This document shows positions 51,233 to 61,848 of a stretch of 64,000 bases of DNA, one piece after another. The first letter of the stretch is position 1, and every line of letters starts with the position of its first letter. Origin of the DNA: Leucobacter soli (GTDB taxonomy: Bacteria > Actinomycetota > Actinomycetes > Actinomycetales > Microbacteriaceae); contig NZ_CAJVAP010000015.1 in NCBI RefSeq assembly GCF_910593785.1, positions 1 through 64,000 of the forward strand. Direction: 5' to 3'. Made by a program: the position numbers and the translations under genes. The notes under the pieces were generated by a model. That model saw nothing but the letters and a program-made list of their open reading frames with translations, had not been told where the DNA came from and did not search any database.

Positions 51233-51645
51233 CACTGCGGTGCCTGCTGCAGAGTCCAAAACTTTTCCAATCCTTCTTGGACGGCGGTCACGTCGTCCGG
51301 TGTACCAAAGAGTTCGAATCGATAGAGGTGCGGCACCTGCAGCTTGCGTGCAACGATGTCGCCGGCTATTCCGTAGGCGTCGCCGAAATTGGTGTTGCCC
51401 GCTGCAATGACCCCTCGGATGTGCTTCCGGTTTCGCTCGTCGTTGAGGAACCGGATCACCTGCTTGGGTACCGCCTTGGTCTCGGGGCCGCCGCCGTAGG
51501 TCGGGAGGATGAGCACGTACGGCTCGTCGACCACAAGAGGCTCATCCCGCGAGTGGAGCGGGATCCGGTGGGCAGGAAGGCCGAGCTTCTCCACGAAGCG
51601 GTGCGTGTTGCCCGAGGCGCTCGAGAAGTAGACCAGCCTGGCCAT
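51232..51645 (-). CDS. nrdI: NrdI flavodoxin-like activator
   Basis: A 137-residue flavodoxin-like protein that helps to oxidise the manganese cofactor of NrdF. The FMN-phosphate loop S-S-A-S-G-N-T-H-R and the Y-G-G-G-P and A-G-N-T-N-F-G loops are present. GAGGAGGAG precedes the ATG at 51645. It lies between nrdH and nrdE in the normal class Ib order. Confidence 0.95.
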   Translation of the reverse strand: MARLVYFSSASGNTHRFVEKLGLPAHRIPLHSRDEPLVVDEPYVLILPTYGGGPETKAVPKQVIRFLNDERNRKHIRGVIAAGNTNFGDAYGIAGDIVARKLQVPHLYRFELFGTPDDVTAVQEGLEKFWTLQQAPQ

Positions 51646-51716
51646 CGCTCCTCCTCGTCCCTCGCACCCGTCGCACCTGGTCGCCGCTCCGGATCACCGG
51701 CATCCCTGCTCCCGAA

Positions 51717-51953
51717 TCAGTCCGTGAGACGGGAGGCGAGCGCCGAGATCTTGTCGGGGCGGAAGCCGGACCAGTGCTCGTCGTCGGTGACGACCACGGG
51801 TGCCTGCAGGTAGCCGAGCTCCTTGACGGTTTCGAGCGCAGTCGGATCCTCCGAGAGGTCGACGACGTCGTATTCGATTCCCTGGCTGTCGAGCGCACGA
51901 TAGGTCGCATTGCACTGCACGCACGACGGCTTGGTGTACACGGTGGTAGCCAT
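51717..51953 (-). CDS. nrdH: NrdH glutaredoxin-like protein
   Basis: A 78-residue NrdH redoxin with the C-V-Q-C active site near the N-terminus and the W-S-G-F-R-P-D-K-I motif at the end. It reduces NrdE. GAAAGG precedes the ATG at 51953. First gene of nrdH-nrdI-nrdE; a NrdR box lies 42 bp upstream. Confidence 0.95.
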   Translation of the reverse strand: MATTVYTKPSCVQCNATYRALDSQGIEYDVVDLSEDPTALETVKELGYLQAPVVVTDDEHWSGFRPDKISALASRLTD

Positions 51954-51994
51954 ATCAAGCCTTTCAGTCAAAAACTCTCCCGCGCCTCAACGAG

Positions 51995-52042
51995 GCACTA
52001 CATATAGTGAACCACACGGGGGTCGACCACAACATGATGTAG
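51995..52042 (-). promoter_or_regulatory. NrdR boxes upstream of nrdH
   Basis: GCACTACATATAGTGA (51995-52010) is a close match to the NrdR box. CCACAACATGATGTAG (52027-52042) is a weaker one 32 bp away, the usual three-turn spacing. GGGGGTCGAC lies between them, as upstream of nrdF. Confidence 0.75.
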
Positions 52043-52132
52043 TTACACCAATGTAGTTTTCCACCCGGAATCCACCGCCGACCCCCAGCCTCTGGGGAGA
52101 ACTTTCGGCACGATTCCGCCACCCCATGGGAG

Positions 52133-52141
52133 TTATCCACA
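52133..52141. promoter_or_regulatory. Perfect DnaA box upstream of nrdHIE
   Basis: TTATCCACA equals the DnaA-box consensus and is followed by an AT-rich AAAATTTTT run. It lies about 180 bp upstream of nrdH. DnaA control of nrd genes is known in E. coli; here it is inference. Confidence 0.5.
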
Positions 52142-52240
52142 GGCCTCCCCGCCCGGAAAATTTTTCCTCCACACCCGGCATCCGGCGTGTCGCCTCCAGC
52201 GCCCCCGGAGGAGCCCGTGCACCCCCGCCGACGGCATCCG

Positions 52241-52591
52241 TCACAGCGCGATCGGCCACAGCAACTCCGTTCCGTCGGGCTCGAACCACCGCAGCACGAG
52301 CATCGTGTCCGGCGCGGTCAACGCCCCCTCCGCCGACGCACCGCGCAGCACCACGCGCACCCGTTCGCCAGGGTGCACGGTCCGCGGCAGCGAGAGCCCC
52401 AGCATCCCCTCACCGGCCAGCGCGAAGCGCACGCCGCGCAGCGGATGGCCCCCGGCGTGCTCCACTTCGAGCACGCCGTACTCGCTGCGCGCCGTGATCC
52501 GCCACGGCACCGCGTGCGCCGCCCGCGGCTCTGCCACCGGGGCGAGCCGCGGGCCGGCGATCACCCTGCTGGCGAGGCGAAAAGGATTCAT
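52241..52591 (-). CDS. Hypothetical protein
   Basis: A 116-residue protein I do not recognise. It has a basic N-terminus and then a mostly beta-strand pattern (W-R-I-T-A-R-S-E-Y-G-V-L-E-V, R-V-R-V-V-L-R-G, T-M-L-V-L-R-W-F-E-P-D-G), suggesting a small beta-sandwich, with no signal peptide or membrane segment. It is read on the same strand as rlmH, which ends convergent to nothing, with 39 bases between its start and the rlmH stop. Codon use matches its neighbours. Confidence 0.6.
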   Translation of the reverse strand: MNPFRLASRVIAGPRLAPVAEPRAAHAVPWRITARSEYGVLEVEHAGGHPLRGVRFALAGEGMLGLSLPRTVHPGERVRVVLRGASAEGALTAPDTMLVLRWFEPDGTELLWPIAL

Positions 52592-52630
52592 GCCGTCAGG
52601 GTAGAACGGACCTCCGACGTTGCCGGGCGA

Positions 52631-53086
52631 CTACACGTGATGGTAGGGGCGGCCCCCCGCGATCTCCTGAGCCCGGTAGAGCTGCTCCGTCACGATCAGG
52701 CGCACCAACTGGTGCGGGAACACCAGCTTCGACAGGCTCCACACGAAGTCCGCCCGCCGGCGGACCCGGTCGTCGACGCCGTAGGCACCGCCGATCACCA
52801 ACGTGGCCGTGCGAGCACGGGCGAAGCCGCCCTGCAGCACGCGCGCCAGCTCGGGAGAGTCGACGTTCCTCCCGCGCTCGTCGAGCAGCACCACGAAGTC
52901 GTCGCCGAGCTTCGCCAGGATCCGATCCGACTCCTCCGACCGCGCCGCCTCGCCCTCGCGCGCGGAGTGCGGCAGAAGTTGCCATGAGGCGTCGAACGGC
53001 TTGCGCAGCCGCTGCTCGTACCGCGCGATGCCGTCGGAGACCCAGTTCTCATGCTTCCGCCCCACGGCGAGGATTCGGATACTCAC
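52631..53086 (-). CDS. rlmH: 23S rRNA pseudouridine-1915 N3-methyltransferase
   Basis: A 151-residue SPOUT-class methyltransferase that methylates pseudouridine 1915 in helix 69 of 23S rRNA. The knot motif V-I-G-G-A-Y-G-V-D-D and the C-terminal Q-L-Y-R-A-Q-E-I-A-G-G-R-P-Y-H are diagnostic. The GTG at 53086 overlaps the aminotransferase stop by four bases (GTGA), so the two are cotranscribed. Length is normal. Confidence 0.94.
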   Translation of the reverse strand: MSIRILAVGRKHENWVSDGIARYEQRLRKPFDASWQLLPHSAREGEAARSEESDRILAKLGDDFVVLLDERGRNVDSPELARVLQGGFARARTATLVIGGAYGVDDRVRRRADFVWSLSKLVFPHQLVRLIVTEQLYRAQEIAGGRPYHHV

Positions 53087-54315
53087 GGCACTCGAATCGT
53101 CTCGAGGTACTCGGCGATCCGCCCGATCGCCTCCGTCAGAACCGGGACCTCGGGCAGCGTGACGAAGCGCAGGTGATCGGGCGTCGGCAGGTTGAAGCCG
53201 CGTCCGTTCGTCACGAGCACGCGCGTCGCCCGCAGCAGCTCGATGACGAAGTGCTGGTCGTCCGCGATCGGGTACACGGCCGGGTCGAGCCGCGGGAAGA
53301 GGTACATCGCACCGCCCGGCAGCGCGCACGAGACCCCGGGGATCGCCGTCAACAGCCGGTGCGCCGCATCGCGCTGCTCCCGCAGTCTCCCGCCGGGCGC
53401 GCAGAGGGCTTCGATCGAGCTCTCTCCTACGCCGGGCCCCGTCGAGAGCGCCACCGGGATCGCGTACTGCGCCGGAACGTTGGCGCACATGCGCATGTTG
53501 GCGAGCAGCGTCAACCCCTCGAGGAAGTCGCGCGCACGCTCGCGGTCGCCGGACGCCACCAGCCACCCCGAGCGGTAGCCGGCCACCCGCTGCGTCTTCG
53601 AGAGCCCGCCGAAGGTGAGGCAGAGGGTCTCCGCCGAATGCAGCGCGGCATGCTCGTGCGCGGCGCCGTCGTAGAGGATCCGGTCGTAGATCTCGTCGGC
53701 CAGGAGCACGAGCCCGTGCCGCTCGGCGAGAGCGGCGAAACCGCGCACCAGCTCGGGCGAGTAGACGGCGCCGGTCGGGTTGTTCGGGTTGATGAGTACG
53801 ATGCCCGTGGTGCGCGGCGTCACGAGCGACTCGATGGCGGCGAGGTCGGGCATCCAGCCGTTCGCCTCGTCGCACGGGTAGTGCACGGCGCGGCCCCCCG
53901 AGAGCGTCACCTGCGCGGTCCAGAGCGGGTAGTCGGGCGCAGGGACGAGGATCTCGTCACCCGGGCTGATGAGCGCCTGCAGTACGAGCGAGATCAGTTC
54001 GCTGACGCCGTTGCCGATGGTGACATCGTCGGGCCCGAGGCCGGGCACACCGAGCTCCGTGTAATGCCGGGCGACCGCCTCGCGTGCGGGCAGCACACCG
54101 CGCGAGTCGCTGTATCCCTGGGCGGCCGGCAGGATCCTGCGCAGCTCTTCGACGATCTCGGGCGGAGCGTCGAAGCCGAACGGCGCCGGGTTGCCGATGT
54201 TCAGCTTGAGGATCGTTTCGCCCGCGCGCTCCAGTCGCTCGGCCTCCTGCAGGATCGGGCCGCGGACGTCGTAGCGGACGCCGGCCAGTTTGCTCGACTG
54301 GGTGATGAGGCGCAC
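53083..54315 (-). CDS. PLP-dependent aminotransferase, AlaA-like
   Basis: Class I/II aminotransferase of 410 residues. The Schiff-base lysine is in F-G-G-L-S-K-T-Q-R-V-A-G-Y-R; N-P-N-N-P-T-G and D-E-I-Y-D are cofactor contacts. N-terminal I-R/R-G-P-I-L and A-P-F-G-F-D-A-P are typical for alanine-forming AlaA-like enzymes. I propose the GTG at 54315, six bases after an AATAAT -10-like box (leaderless); the frame also opens to a GTG at 54354. rlmH follows with a four-base overlap. Confidence 0.86.
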   Translation of the reverse strand: MRLITQSSKLAGVRYDVRGPILQEAERLERAGETILKLNIGNPAPFGFDAPPEIVEELRRILPAAQGYSDSRGVLPAREAVARHYTELGVPGLGPDDVTIGNGVSELISLVLQALISPGDEILVPAPDYPLWTAQVTLSGGRAVHYPCDEANGWMPDLAAIESLVTPRTTGIVLINPNNPTGAVYSPELVRGFAALAERHGLVLLADEIYDRILYDGAAHEHAALHSAETLCLTFGGLSKTQRVAGYRSGWLVASGDRERARDFLEGLTLLANMRMCANVPAQYAIPVALSTGPGVGESSIEALCAPGGRLREQRDAAHRLLTAIPGVSCALPGGAMYLFPRLDPAVYPIADDQHFVIELLRATRVLVTNGRGFNLPTPDHLRFVTLPEVPVLTEAIGRIAEYLETIRVP

Positions 54316-54380
54316 CCGCTCATTATTCCACTCCGGAGCCGCACCCTGACGCACCTACGAGCGAGCGGAACGGCGCGGGA

Positions 54381-56261
54381 TCACGCCTGCTGCGCGTAGA
54401 GTTCCGCGTAGGATCCGCCGAGCTCCAGCAGCTCGGCGTGCGATCCCTGTTCCACGATACGCCCGGCGCTCACCACGTAGATGCGATCCGCCCCCTCGAT
54501 CGTCGAGAGGCGGTGCGCGATCGCGATCGTCGTGCGCCCCTCGCGGGCGCCGTCGAGGGCGCGCTGCACGATCCGCTCGTTCACCGTGTCGAGCGCGCTC
54601 GTCGCCTCGTCGAGCACGAGCACGCGGGGGTTCTTCAGCAGCACGCGCGCGATCGCGACGCGCTGCTTCTCGCCGCCCGAGAGACGGTAGCCGCGCTCGC
54701 CCACGATCGTCTCGTAGCCGTCGGCGAACGAGACGATCGTGTCGTGGATGTTCGCGAGCCCGGCCGCCGCCTCGATCTCCTCCTGGGTCGCGTCGGGCTT
54801 CGCGTAGCGGAGGTTCTCGGCGATCGTCGCATGGAAGAGGTAGGGCTCCTGGGTGACGACGCCGATCCGGTCCATCAGCGACTGCTGCTGCAGCGTGCGC
54901 ACGTCGTCGCCCCCGTAGCGCACGGTGCCCGACGAGGCGTCGTAGAGGCGCGGGATCAGCGAGCCGATCGTGGTCTTGCCCGATCCCGAGGCGCCGACGA
55001 AGGCCACGAACTCGCCGGGCGCCACCGCGAACGACACCGCGTCGAGGGTGGGACTGTCGTCGGCCGAGGCGTCCGGGTACCGAAACGTCACGTCTTCGAA
55101 CGACACCGCGCCCGCTCGCCCGGGCTCGTCGCTCGGCTCGGCTGCCCCGGGCTCGTCGACGATCGCCGGCTCCAGGTCGAGGTACTCGAAGATGCGCGCG
55201 AAGAGCGCCGAGGAGGTCTGCAGGTCGAGCGCGACGCGCATGAGCGCCATGAGGGGGAAGAGCAGCCGCGACTGCACGGTCGTGAAGGCGACGATCGTGC
55301 CGGCGGTGATACCGGCGTCGTACCCCTGCCCGGTCGCCTGCGCCAGCAGCCAGCCCGAGACGAGGTAGACGATCGCCGGCACCGCCGAGAGGAACACCTG
55401 CACGAGCGCGAAGAACACCTGCCCGCTCATGGTCTGCCGCACCTGCAGCGCGATCTGGTTGCGGTTCTCGCCCGCATAGCGCTCCGTCTCGGCCTGCTGT
55501 CGCGAGTACGTCTTCGCGAGCAGCACGCCCGAGACCGAGAGCGCCTCCTGCGTGATCGCGCTCATCTCCGAGAGCGACTCCTGGGTCTTGCCCGCGATCC
55601 GCGCCCGCACCTGCCCGACGCGGCGCTGCGCGAACACGAGCACGGGCATCAGCACGACCGCGATGAGCGTCAGCTGCCAGCTGAGCAGCACCATCGCGAC
55701 GGCCGCCGCGATCACGGTGACCGTGTTGCCGATCACGTTCGAGACCGTGTTCGTGAGCACGTTCGCCACGCCGCCGACGTCGTTCTGCAGACGCGACTGG
55801 ATCACACCCGTCTTCGTGCGGGTGAAGAACCCGAGTTCCATCGACTGCAGATGGGCGAAGAGCTTCACGCGCAGATCGCCCATCACCCGGTTGCCGACGC
55901 GGGCGGTGAAGTAGGTCTGCACGATGCCGAGGCCCGCCGAGACGACGAAGACGAGGATCATGGCGCCGACCAGCCAGGCGAGCACGGTGAGGTTCGGGCC
56001 GGTCGCGGCGTCTTCGGCGCCCACCGGGAAGAGCCCGTCGTCGAAGACGCGCTGCGTGATGAGCGGAGGCAGGATGCCGAGGCCGGCCGAGACCAGCACG
56101 AGCACGATGATGACCGAGAGCTGCAGGCGGTACGGGCGGAAGAGCTCGGCGATGCGGCGGCCGAGGTCGGCGACCTTCGGCGCCTGCCTGTTCGCCTCGC
56201 GCTGCGCCCTGGCGTCGCCGCCGGAGACGCGGCTTCTGCCCACCGGACCGCCCATGCTCAT
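54381..56261 (-). CDS. ABC exporter, fused membrane and ATPase domains
   Basis: A 626-residue half-transporter. The N-terminal part (about 45-340) has six membrane segments of the exporter type, followed by an ATPase with Walker A G-A-S-G-S-G-K-T-T, signature L-S-G-G-E-K-Q-R and Walker B V-L-V-L-D-E-A-T-S. It probably works as a homodimer in efflux of a lipid or drug-like compound; substrate unknown. A disordered Pro/Glu-rich linker joins the domains. No partner half is next to it. Confidence 0.9.
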   Translation of the reverse strand: MSMGGPVGRSRVSGGDARAQREANRQAPKVADLGRRIAELFRPYRLQLSVIIVLVLVSAGLGILPPLITQRVFDDGLFPVGAEDAATGPNLTVLAWLVGAMILVFVVSAGLGIVQTYFTARVGNRVMGDLRVKLFAHLQSMELGFFTRTKTGVIQSRLQNDVGGVANVLTNTVSNVIGNTVTVIAAAVAMVLLSWQLTLIAVVLMPVLVFAQRRVGQVRARIAGKTQESLSEMSAITQEALSVSGVLLAKTYSRQQAETERYAGENRNQIALQVRQTMSGQVFFALVQVFLSAVPAIVYLVSGWLLAQATGQGYDAGITAGTIVAFTTVQSRLLFPLMALMRVALDLQTSSALFARIFEYLDLEPAIVDEPGAAEPSDEPGRAGAVSFEDVTFRYPDASADDSPTLDAVSFAVAPGEFVAFVGASGSGKTTIGSLIPRLYDASSGTVRYGGDDVRTLQQQSLMDRIGVVTQEPYLFHATIAENLRYAKPDATQEEIEAAAGLANIHDTIVSFADGYETIVGERGYRLSGGEKQRVAIARVLLKNPRVLVLDEATSALDTVNERIVQRALDGAREGRTTIAIAHRLSTIEGADRIYVVSAGRIVEQGSHAELLELGGSYAELYAQQA

Positions 56262-56502
56262 ACCTCGAAAGCGTAGACCGTGGAGGGCCGGAGGCGCAGA
56301 TCGTCCGCTGCCGGCGCAATCGTGCGCGTGAGGCCGGCGCGCGGCGCCGTGCGGATCGGTCAGAGTACCCTTCCCGCGCCGGGCTGTCGAGGGGCTGCCC
56401 CCGCTCAGGTCAACGGTCTACCGTCAGGGGCAGGCGGCACCCAGGGCACCGGGAGGCACCGCACGGGTCCCTGGCCGTCGTATCGGAGAGGAGCACGACA
56501 TC

Positions 56503-56769
56503 ATGCCGAGAAAGGACCGCCCCCAGCTGAAGGATCCTGAGCTCTACGAGCGTTTGCGCGAGGAAGGCGCCAGCGAGGAGAAGGCCGCCCGGATCTCGAA
56601 CGCTGCGGCGAAGGAGGGCCGATCTGCCATCGGCCGTCGCGGCGGTCTCGCGGAGAATTACGAGGATCGCACCCTGCCCGAGCTGAGGCGGCGAGCGAAG
56701 GAGCTCGGCCTGACCGGTTACTCCCGGCTTCGGAAGGCCGAGCTGATCCGCCGCCTGCAGGATCACTGA
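56503..56769 (+). CDS. Small Rho-N/SAP-like protein (DUF7218 type)
   Basis: An 88-residue basic protein. The N-terminal half (P-E-L-Y-E-R-L-R-E-E-G-x-S-x-E-K-A-A-R-I-S-N) is typical of actinobacterial proteins of this family; the C-terminal half (T-L-P-E-L-R-R-R-A-K-E-L-G-L-T-G-Y-S-R-L-R-K-A-E-L-I in sense) is a Rho N-terminal/SAP-like helix-extended-loop-helix for nucleic-acid binding. GGAGAGGAG lies upstream of the ATG at 56503. It is a stand-alone gene, possibly stress related. Confidence 0.78.
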   Translation: MPRKDRPQLKDPELYERLREEGASEEKAARISNAAAKEGRSAIGRRGGLAENYEDRTLPELRRRAKELGLTGYSRLRKAELIRRLQDH

Positions 56770-56887
56770 GCATGCCGCAATAGCGACTCTGGCGGCCGCC
56801 GGAGCCCGGAGCCGGAGCACCCGGTCGGAGCGCCCGGTTCCCCTCCTCCCCTCCGGGAGGCCCCTCGCTCCAGCCGTCCGATACCGT

Positions 56888-57436
56888 CTACCAGATCCGA
56901 TCGCGGTGACCGACCACCACCGAGACGATGATCGCGAGAGGCACGAGCCAGATCATCGCGAGCAGGCCCGCATCCACCCAGAGCCGCGCGGGTCGCCGCA
57001 GACCAGTGGCACGCACCACGAGCATCCCGAGGAGGCCGATGAGCCCGACCGCGAGACCGATGCTGCACCACAGCGGATCCCACCTCGCCAGGAGCAGGAG
57101 GACGGCGCCCACGACGACGAATGCCGCGACCGCCGAGAACATCCAGCGATTCGTACTCGCACTCGTCAATGCCGGCTGGTTGTGCACGAGAGCCGGGTCG
57201 GCCTGACCGCGATTGGGGTTCGGTACCGAGGCCTCCGCGTCGGCGCTCATGGTCGACCCGTCGAGGATGGGCCGCTCCTGGAACTCGCCCGCCGGCGGCC
57301 CGAGTACCGTGCCCCTGCCGGTCCCGGCATCGAATCGGGAGGGCCCGTGCGGTGCGTCGGGCCGCTCCTCGTCGAGGCGCTCCGCGCTGTCCGGATCCAT
57401 CGCCGGCTCGATATTCCGGTGCTTCCCGTCGTTCAT
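56888..57436 (-). CDS. Membrane protein of unknown function, three TM segments
   Basis: A 182-residue protein. Residues 1-95 are charged, Pro/Asp-rich and probably disordered; three hydrophobic segments follow (about 100-118, 122-142, 154-176). GGGAGG precedes the ATG at 57436, so the longer frame to 57763 is rejected. I do not recognise the family. It lies alone between the Rho-N-like gene and the DUF7882-type gene. Confidence 0.68.
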   Translation of the reverse strand: MNDGKHRNIEPAMDPDSAERLDEERPDAPHGPSRFDAGTGRGTVLGPPAGEFQERPILDGSTMSADAEASVPNPNRGQADPALVHNQPALTSASTNRWMFSAVAAFVVVGAVLLLLARWDPLWCSIGLAVGLIGLLGMLVVRATGLRRPARLWVDAGLLAMIWLVPLAIIVSVVVGHRDRIW

Positions 57437-57558
57437 GACTGCCTCCCTGCTCGGTGCGGCGTCCCGATCGGCGACGCGCGCCTCTTCGCAGCTCCCACGG
57501 TAGGCGGGTCCCGTCCGCCGGTGGAGAGGGTCGACAACACGTTCAGCGCCGCGTAGGA

Positions 57559-57879
57559 TCAGCGATTCGCGAGGTAGTGCTCCGCCTCCTGCTCCGACAG
57601 CACGATGAGACCCCGCTGCGAGTTGGAGAGCTCGTTCAGCGCGGTCAGCCAGGTCTCGTTCAGTTGCGGCGACCGGCTCCCGGAGAAGCGGAACACGATC
57701 GGGATGCTCGGCGACAGCCAGATCGACGCCCGCCCGCTCCCCTTCTCCGGCGGATTGGTCCAACTCATGAGGAAACTCTCCTGGCGGCGGAGCTTCATCG
57801 TGATGGCGGCCTTCAGGTGGGCGAGCGTCCGGTCCTCGAACTCGTACTCCTGGACTCCCGCATAATTCAAGAACCCCAT
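57559..57879 (-). CDS. DUF7882-type small protein
   Basis: A 106-residue protein with the pattern D-R-T-L-A-H-L-K-A-A-I-x-x-K-L-R-R-x-E-S-F, G-R-A-S-I-W-L-S-P-S-I-P-I and F-R-F-S-G-S-R, which I know from small conserved proteins of Microbacteriaceae (DUF7882). Start at the ATG at 57879, where the family begins; no ribosome site is visible. It lies 53 bases downstream of glpK on the same strand. Function unknown. Confidence 0.75.
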   Translation of the reverse strand: MGFLNYAGVQEYEFEDRTLAHLKAAITMKLRRQESFLMSWTNPPEKGSGRASIWLSPSIPIVFRFSGSRSPQLNETWLTALNELSNSQRGLIVLSEQEAEHYLANR

Positions 57880-57932
57880 GGGCGCAATGGTGTCAGAAGT
57901 GGCGGCAGAGGGGTAGCTTCCTGTGAGATTCT

Positions 57933-59543
57933 TCAGGAACCGGCGCCGCCAGCGGCCCGAACGTCGTCGTCCACCCAACCGAGCGAGCGCTCGACGGCAC
58001 GACCCCAGAGGCGCAGGCTACGCGCCCGATCCGCCGCAGCCATCCGCGGCGTCCATCGCCGCCCCTCGCGGACCAGCCCCTGCAGCTCGGCGGTGCCCGA
58101 CCACACCCCGGTCGCGAGGCCTGCGGCGAAGGCCGCGCCCAGCGCCGTGGTCTCGAGGTTCTCGGGCCGCACCACGTCGATGCCGAGCAGATCGGCCTGG
58201 AACTGCATCATCATGTCGCTGGCGGATCCGCCGCCGTCGACGCGCAGCTCGTCGAGCGCCTCGCCCGTGTCCGCCGCGGCCGCGTCGATCACCTCGACGG
58301 TCTGGAACGCGCACGCCTCGCTGGCGGCCCGTACGAGGTGCGCCTTCGTGACGAAGCGGGTGAGACCGACGATCACGCCGCGCGCGTCGGGTTGCCAGCG
58401 CGGAGCGAAGAGCCCCGAGAAGGCGGGCACGATGTACGCGCCGCCGGTATCCGGCACGCTCGAGGCGAGGCCCTCGATCTCGGTGGAGTCGCGGATCAGG
58501 CCCAGGTTGTCTCGCAGCCAGTGGTGCAGCGATCCGGCGACCGCGACCGAGCCCTCGAGCGCATAGACAGGCGACGCATTCCCGATGCGGTATGCGACGG
58601 TCGTGAGCAGCCCGTTCTGCGAGAAGACCGGGCGCTCCCCCGTATTCACGATGAGGAATCCACCGGTGCCGAAGGTCTGCTTCGCGCTGCCGGGCGCGAA
58701 CGCGGCCTGCCCGAACGTCGCGGCCTGCTGATCGCCGAGGATGCCCGCGATGGGCACACCGTCGAGGCCGGCGATGCCGCGCACCTCGCCGATCTGCTCG
58801 GAGCTCGACACGATCCCGGGCAGCATCGAGCGCGGGATCCCGAAGACGTCGAGTGCTTCTTCGCTCCAGTCGAGGGTGCGGAGGTCGCAGAGCTGGGTAC
58901 GACTCGCGTTGGTGACGTCGGTGACGTGGAGGCCGTGCTCGGCACCGCCGGTCAGGTTGTAGACGAGCCAGGAGTCGATCGTGCCGAAGCGCAGCTCGCC
59001 GCGCTCGGCGCGCTCGCGGGCGCCGGGGATCTCGTCGAGCATCCAGCGCACCTTGCCGGCCGAGAAGTAGCTGGCGAGCGGCAGGCCGGTGATGGCGCGC
59101 AGCCGCTCGGTGCCGTACGGCTGCCCGGTCGCAGGGTCGACCTCGGCGGCGAGCGCGTCGACTATGCCCTGCGTTCTCGTGTCCTGCCAGACGATCGCGT
59201 CGCCGATCGGCTCGCCGGTGGCGGCGTCCCAGACGACGGTCGTCTCGCGCTGATTGGTGATGCCGATGCCGGCGATGCGATCCTTCGCGATGCGCGCCTT
59301 GCCCAGCGCCTCCCGCAGGAGCGCCTCGGTCGTGCGCCAGATCTCGATCGCGTCGTGCCCCACCCAGCCGGGCCGTTCGAAGATCTGCCGGTGCTCGCGC
59401 TGCGCGCTCGCGACGGCTTTGGCTCGGCGGTCGAACACGATCACCCGGGTGCTCGTCGTCCCCTGGTCGATCGCGATGACGTGGTCTGCCCGGCCGGCCG
59501 CGCCGCCGGTCGGTGCGGGGTCCGCGAGATGCTGCGCTGCCAT
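57933..59543 (-). CDS. glpK: Glycerol kinase
   Basis: FGGY-family kinase of 536 residues that makes glycerol 3-phosphate from glycerol. N-terminal [25 protein letters not shown] (substrate site) and F-G-T-G-G-F-L are conserved, and [10 protein letters not shown] closes the ATP site. The N-terminus has an extra about 18 residues before the first strand, and the C-terminus a short Gly/Ala tail. No glpF or glpD is adjacent. It is divergent from xthA across a 16-bp inverted repeat. Confidence 0.93.
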   Translation of the reverse strand: MAAQHLADPAPTGGAAGRADHVIAIDQGTTSTRVIVFDRRAKAVASAQREHRQIFERPGWVGHDAIEIWRTTEALLREALGKARIAKDRIAGIGITNQRETTVVWDAATGEPIGDAIVWQDTRTQGIVDALAAEVDPATGQPYGTERLRAITGLPLASYFSAGKVRWMLDEIPGARERAERGELRFGTIDSWLVYNLTGGAEHGLHVTDVTNASRTQLCDLRTLDWSEEALDVFGIPRSMLPGIVSSSEQIGEVRGIAGLDGVPIAGILGDQQAATFGQAAFAPGSAKQTFGTGGFLIVNTGERPVFSQNGLLTTVAYRIGNASPVYALEGSVAVAGSLHHWLRDNLGLIRDSTEIEGLASSVPDTGGAYIVPAFSGLFAPRWQPDARGVIVGLTRFVTKAHLVRAASEACAFQTVEVIDAAAADTGEALDELRVDGGGSASDMMMQFQADLLGIDVVRPENLETTALGAAFAAGLATGVWSGTAELQGLVREGRRWTPRMAAADRARSLRLWGRAVERSLGWVDDDVRAAGGAGS

Positions 59544-59593
59544 GTCCCGAGCCTACCCCGGCCCCGCGCCGCGGCCCCGCCCACGACGCCGAC

Positions 59594-59656
59594 CCGCAAG
59601 TGCTCAGTAATCACGGGCGCGGGCCGGCCTCACCCCGCACTACTGAGCACTTGCGG
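59594..59656. repeat. 16-bp perfect inverted repeat with 31-bp loop
   Basis: Arms CCGCAAGTGCTCAGTA (59594-59609) and TACTGAGCACTTGCGG (59641-59656) lie between the divergent glpK and xthA genes. It resembles a small mobile or REP-type element more than a terminator because both flanking genes point away. Confidence 0.8.
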
Positions 59657-59697
59657 CACAGGAAGAGCCGAGAGGGTGCGGCGTCGGGGGTGCGAAG

Positions 59698-59711
59698 TAG
59701 GATGGAGCACA
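59698..59711 (+). promoter_or_regulatory. -10 element of probable leaderless xthA transcript
   Basis: TAGGAT (59698-59703) ends seven bases before the ATG at 59711. Confidence 0.5.
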
Positions 59712-60592
59712 TGCCAGAAACACTGCGCCTCGCGTCCGTGAATGTGAACGGCGTGCGCGCCGCCTTCCGCAAGGGCATGGGCGACTGGCTCGATCAGCGC
59801 GGCGTCGACGTGCTCGCGATGCAGGAGGTGCGCGCCGACGACTCGCACCTCGAGGAGCTGTTCGGGCGGGTCGAGGACCGCGGCTGGCACATCCTGCACG
59901 ACCCCTGCGCGATCAAGGGCCGCGCGGGCGTCGCCATCGCGAGCCGCGTCCCCGCGGTCGAGCACCGGATCGGGCTCGGCGGGCTCGACCTGCAGGAGTC
60001 GATCCAGTCGTCGGGCCGTTGGCTCGAGGCCGACTTCGACTTCGGCGGCACCCCCTTCACCGTCGTGAGCAACTACACGCACTCCGGCGAGGTCGACACC
60101 CCGCGCCAAGAGGCCAAGTGGGCGTTCCTCGACGCGATGGGCCCGCGCATGAACGAGCTGGCCGACGCGCGCGACCTCGTGGCGATCGTCGGCGACTTCA
60201 ACGTCGGCCACCGCGAGTTCGACATCAAGAACTGGCGCGGCAACGTGAAGCGCAGCGGCTTCCTGCCCCGCGAACGCGCCTACTTCGACCGCTTCTTCGG
60301 CCCCCGCGGCGAGGTCGTCGCCGGCGTCGACGGCACCGAGGGCCCCGGCTTCGGCTGGATCGATGTGGGCCGGCGCTGGGCCGGCGAGGTCGACGGCCCC
60401 TACACCTGGTGGTCGAACCGCGGCCAGGCGTTCGACAACGACACGGGCTGGCGGATCGACTACCACGTCGTCACGCCGGCGCTCGCCGAGCGCGTCGAGA
60501 ACTATGCGATCGACCGGGCCGCCGCCTACGACGAGCGATGGTCGGACCACGCTCCCGTCGTGGTCGACTACCGCCTCGGCGCCTGGTCCTGA
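59711..60592 (+). CDS. xthA: Exodeoxyribonuclease III
   Basis: A 293-residue AP-endonuclease/exonuclease of base-excision repair. Catalytic regions are N-V-N-G-V-R-A, Q-E-V-R-A-D (metal-binding Glu), G-D-F-N-V-G-H-R, and the C-terminal W-S-D-H-A-P-V (catalytic His). The ATG at 59711 starts two residues before the first strand; a second ATG at 59702 is possible. It is followed by two REP-like palindromes and trpS. Confidence 0.93.
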   Translation: MPETLRLASVNVNGVRAAFRKGMGDWLDQRGVDVLAMQEVRADDSHLEELFGRVEDRGWHILHDPCAIKGRAGVAIASRVPAVEHRIGLGGLDLQESIQSSGRWLEADFDFGGTPFTVVSNYTHSGEVDTPRQEAKWAFLDAMGPRMNELADARDLVAIVGDFNVGHREFDIKNWRGNVKRSGFLPRERAYFDRFFGPRGEVVAGVDGTEGPGFGWIDVGRRWAGEVDGPYTWWSNRGQAFDNDTGWRIDYHVVTPALAERVENYAIDRAAAYDERWSDHAPVVVDYRLGAWS

Positions 60593-61753
<1,161 letters not shown>

Positions 61754-61848
61754 GGCCGGCGAGAGACGGCTCCGAGACCGCCGCAGAACCGGCTGCGGCA
61801 ACCGGGACCGGCGCAGCCGAGCCCGGTGCGGCCGGGCGCCAGCCCGGA

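Noticed and set aside
54315-54354. Longer N-terminus of the aminotransferase from the GTG at 54354
   Set aside because: The family usually begins about ten residues before the S-S-K-L motif, and an AATAAT box lies just before the GTG at 54315; the longer form cannot be fully excluded.
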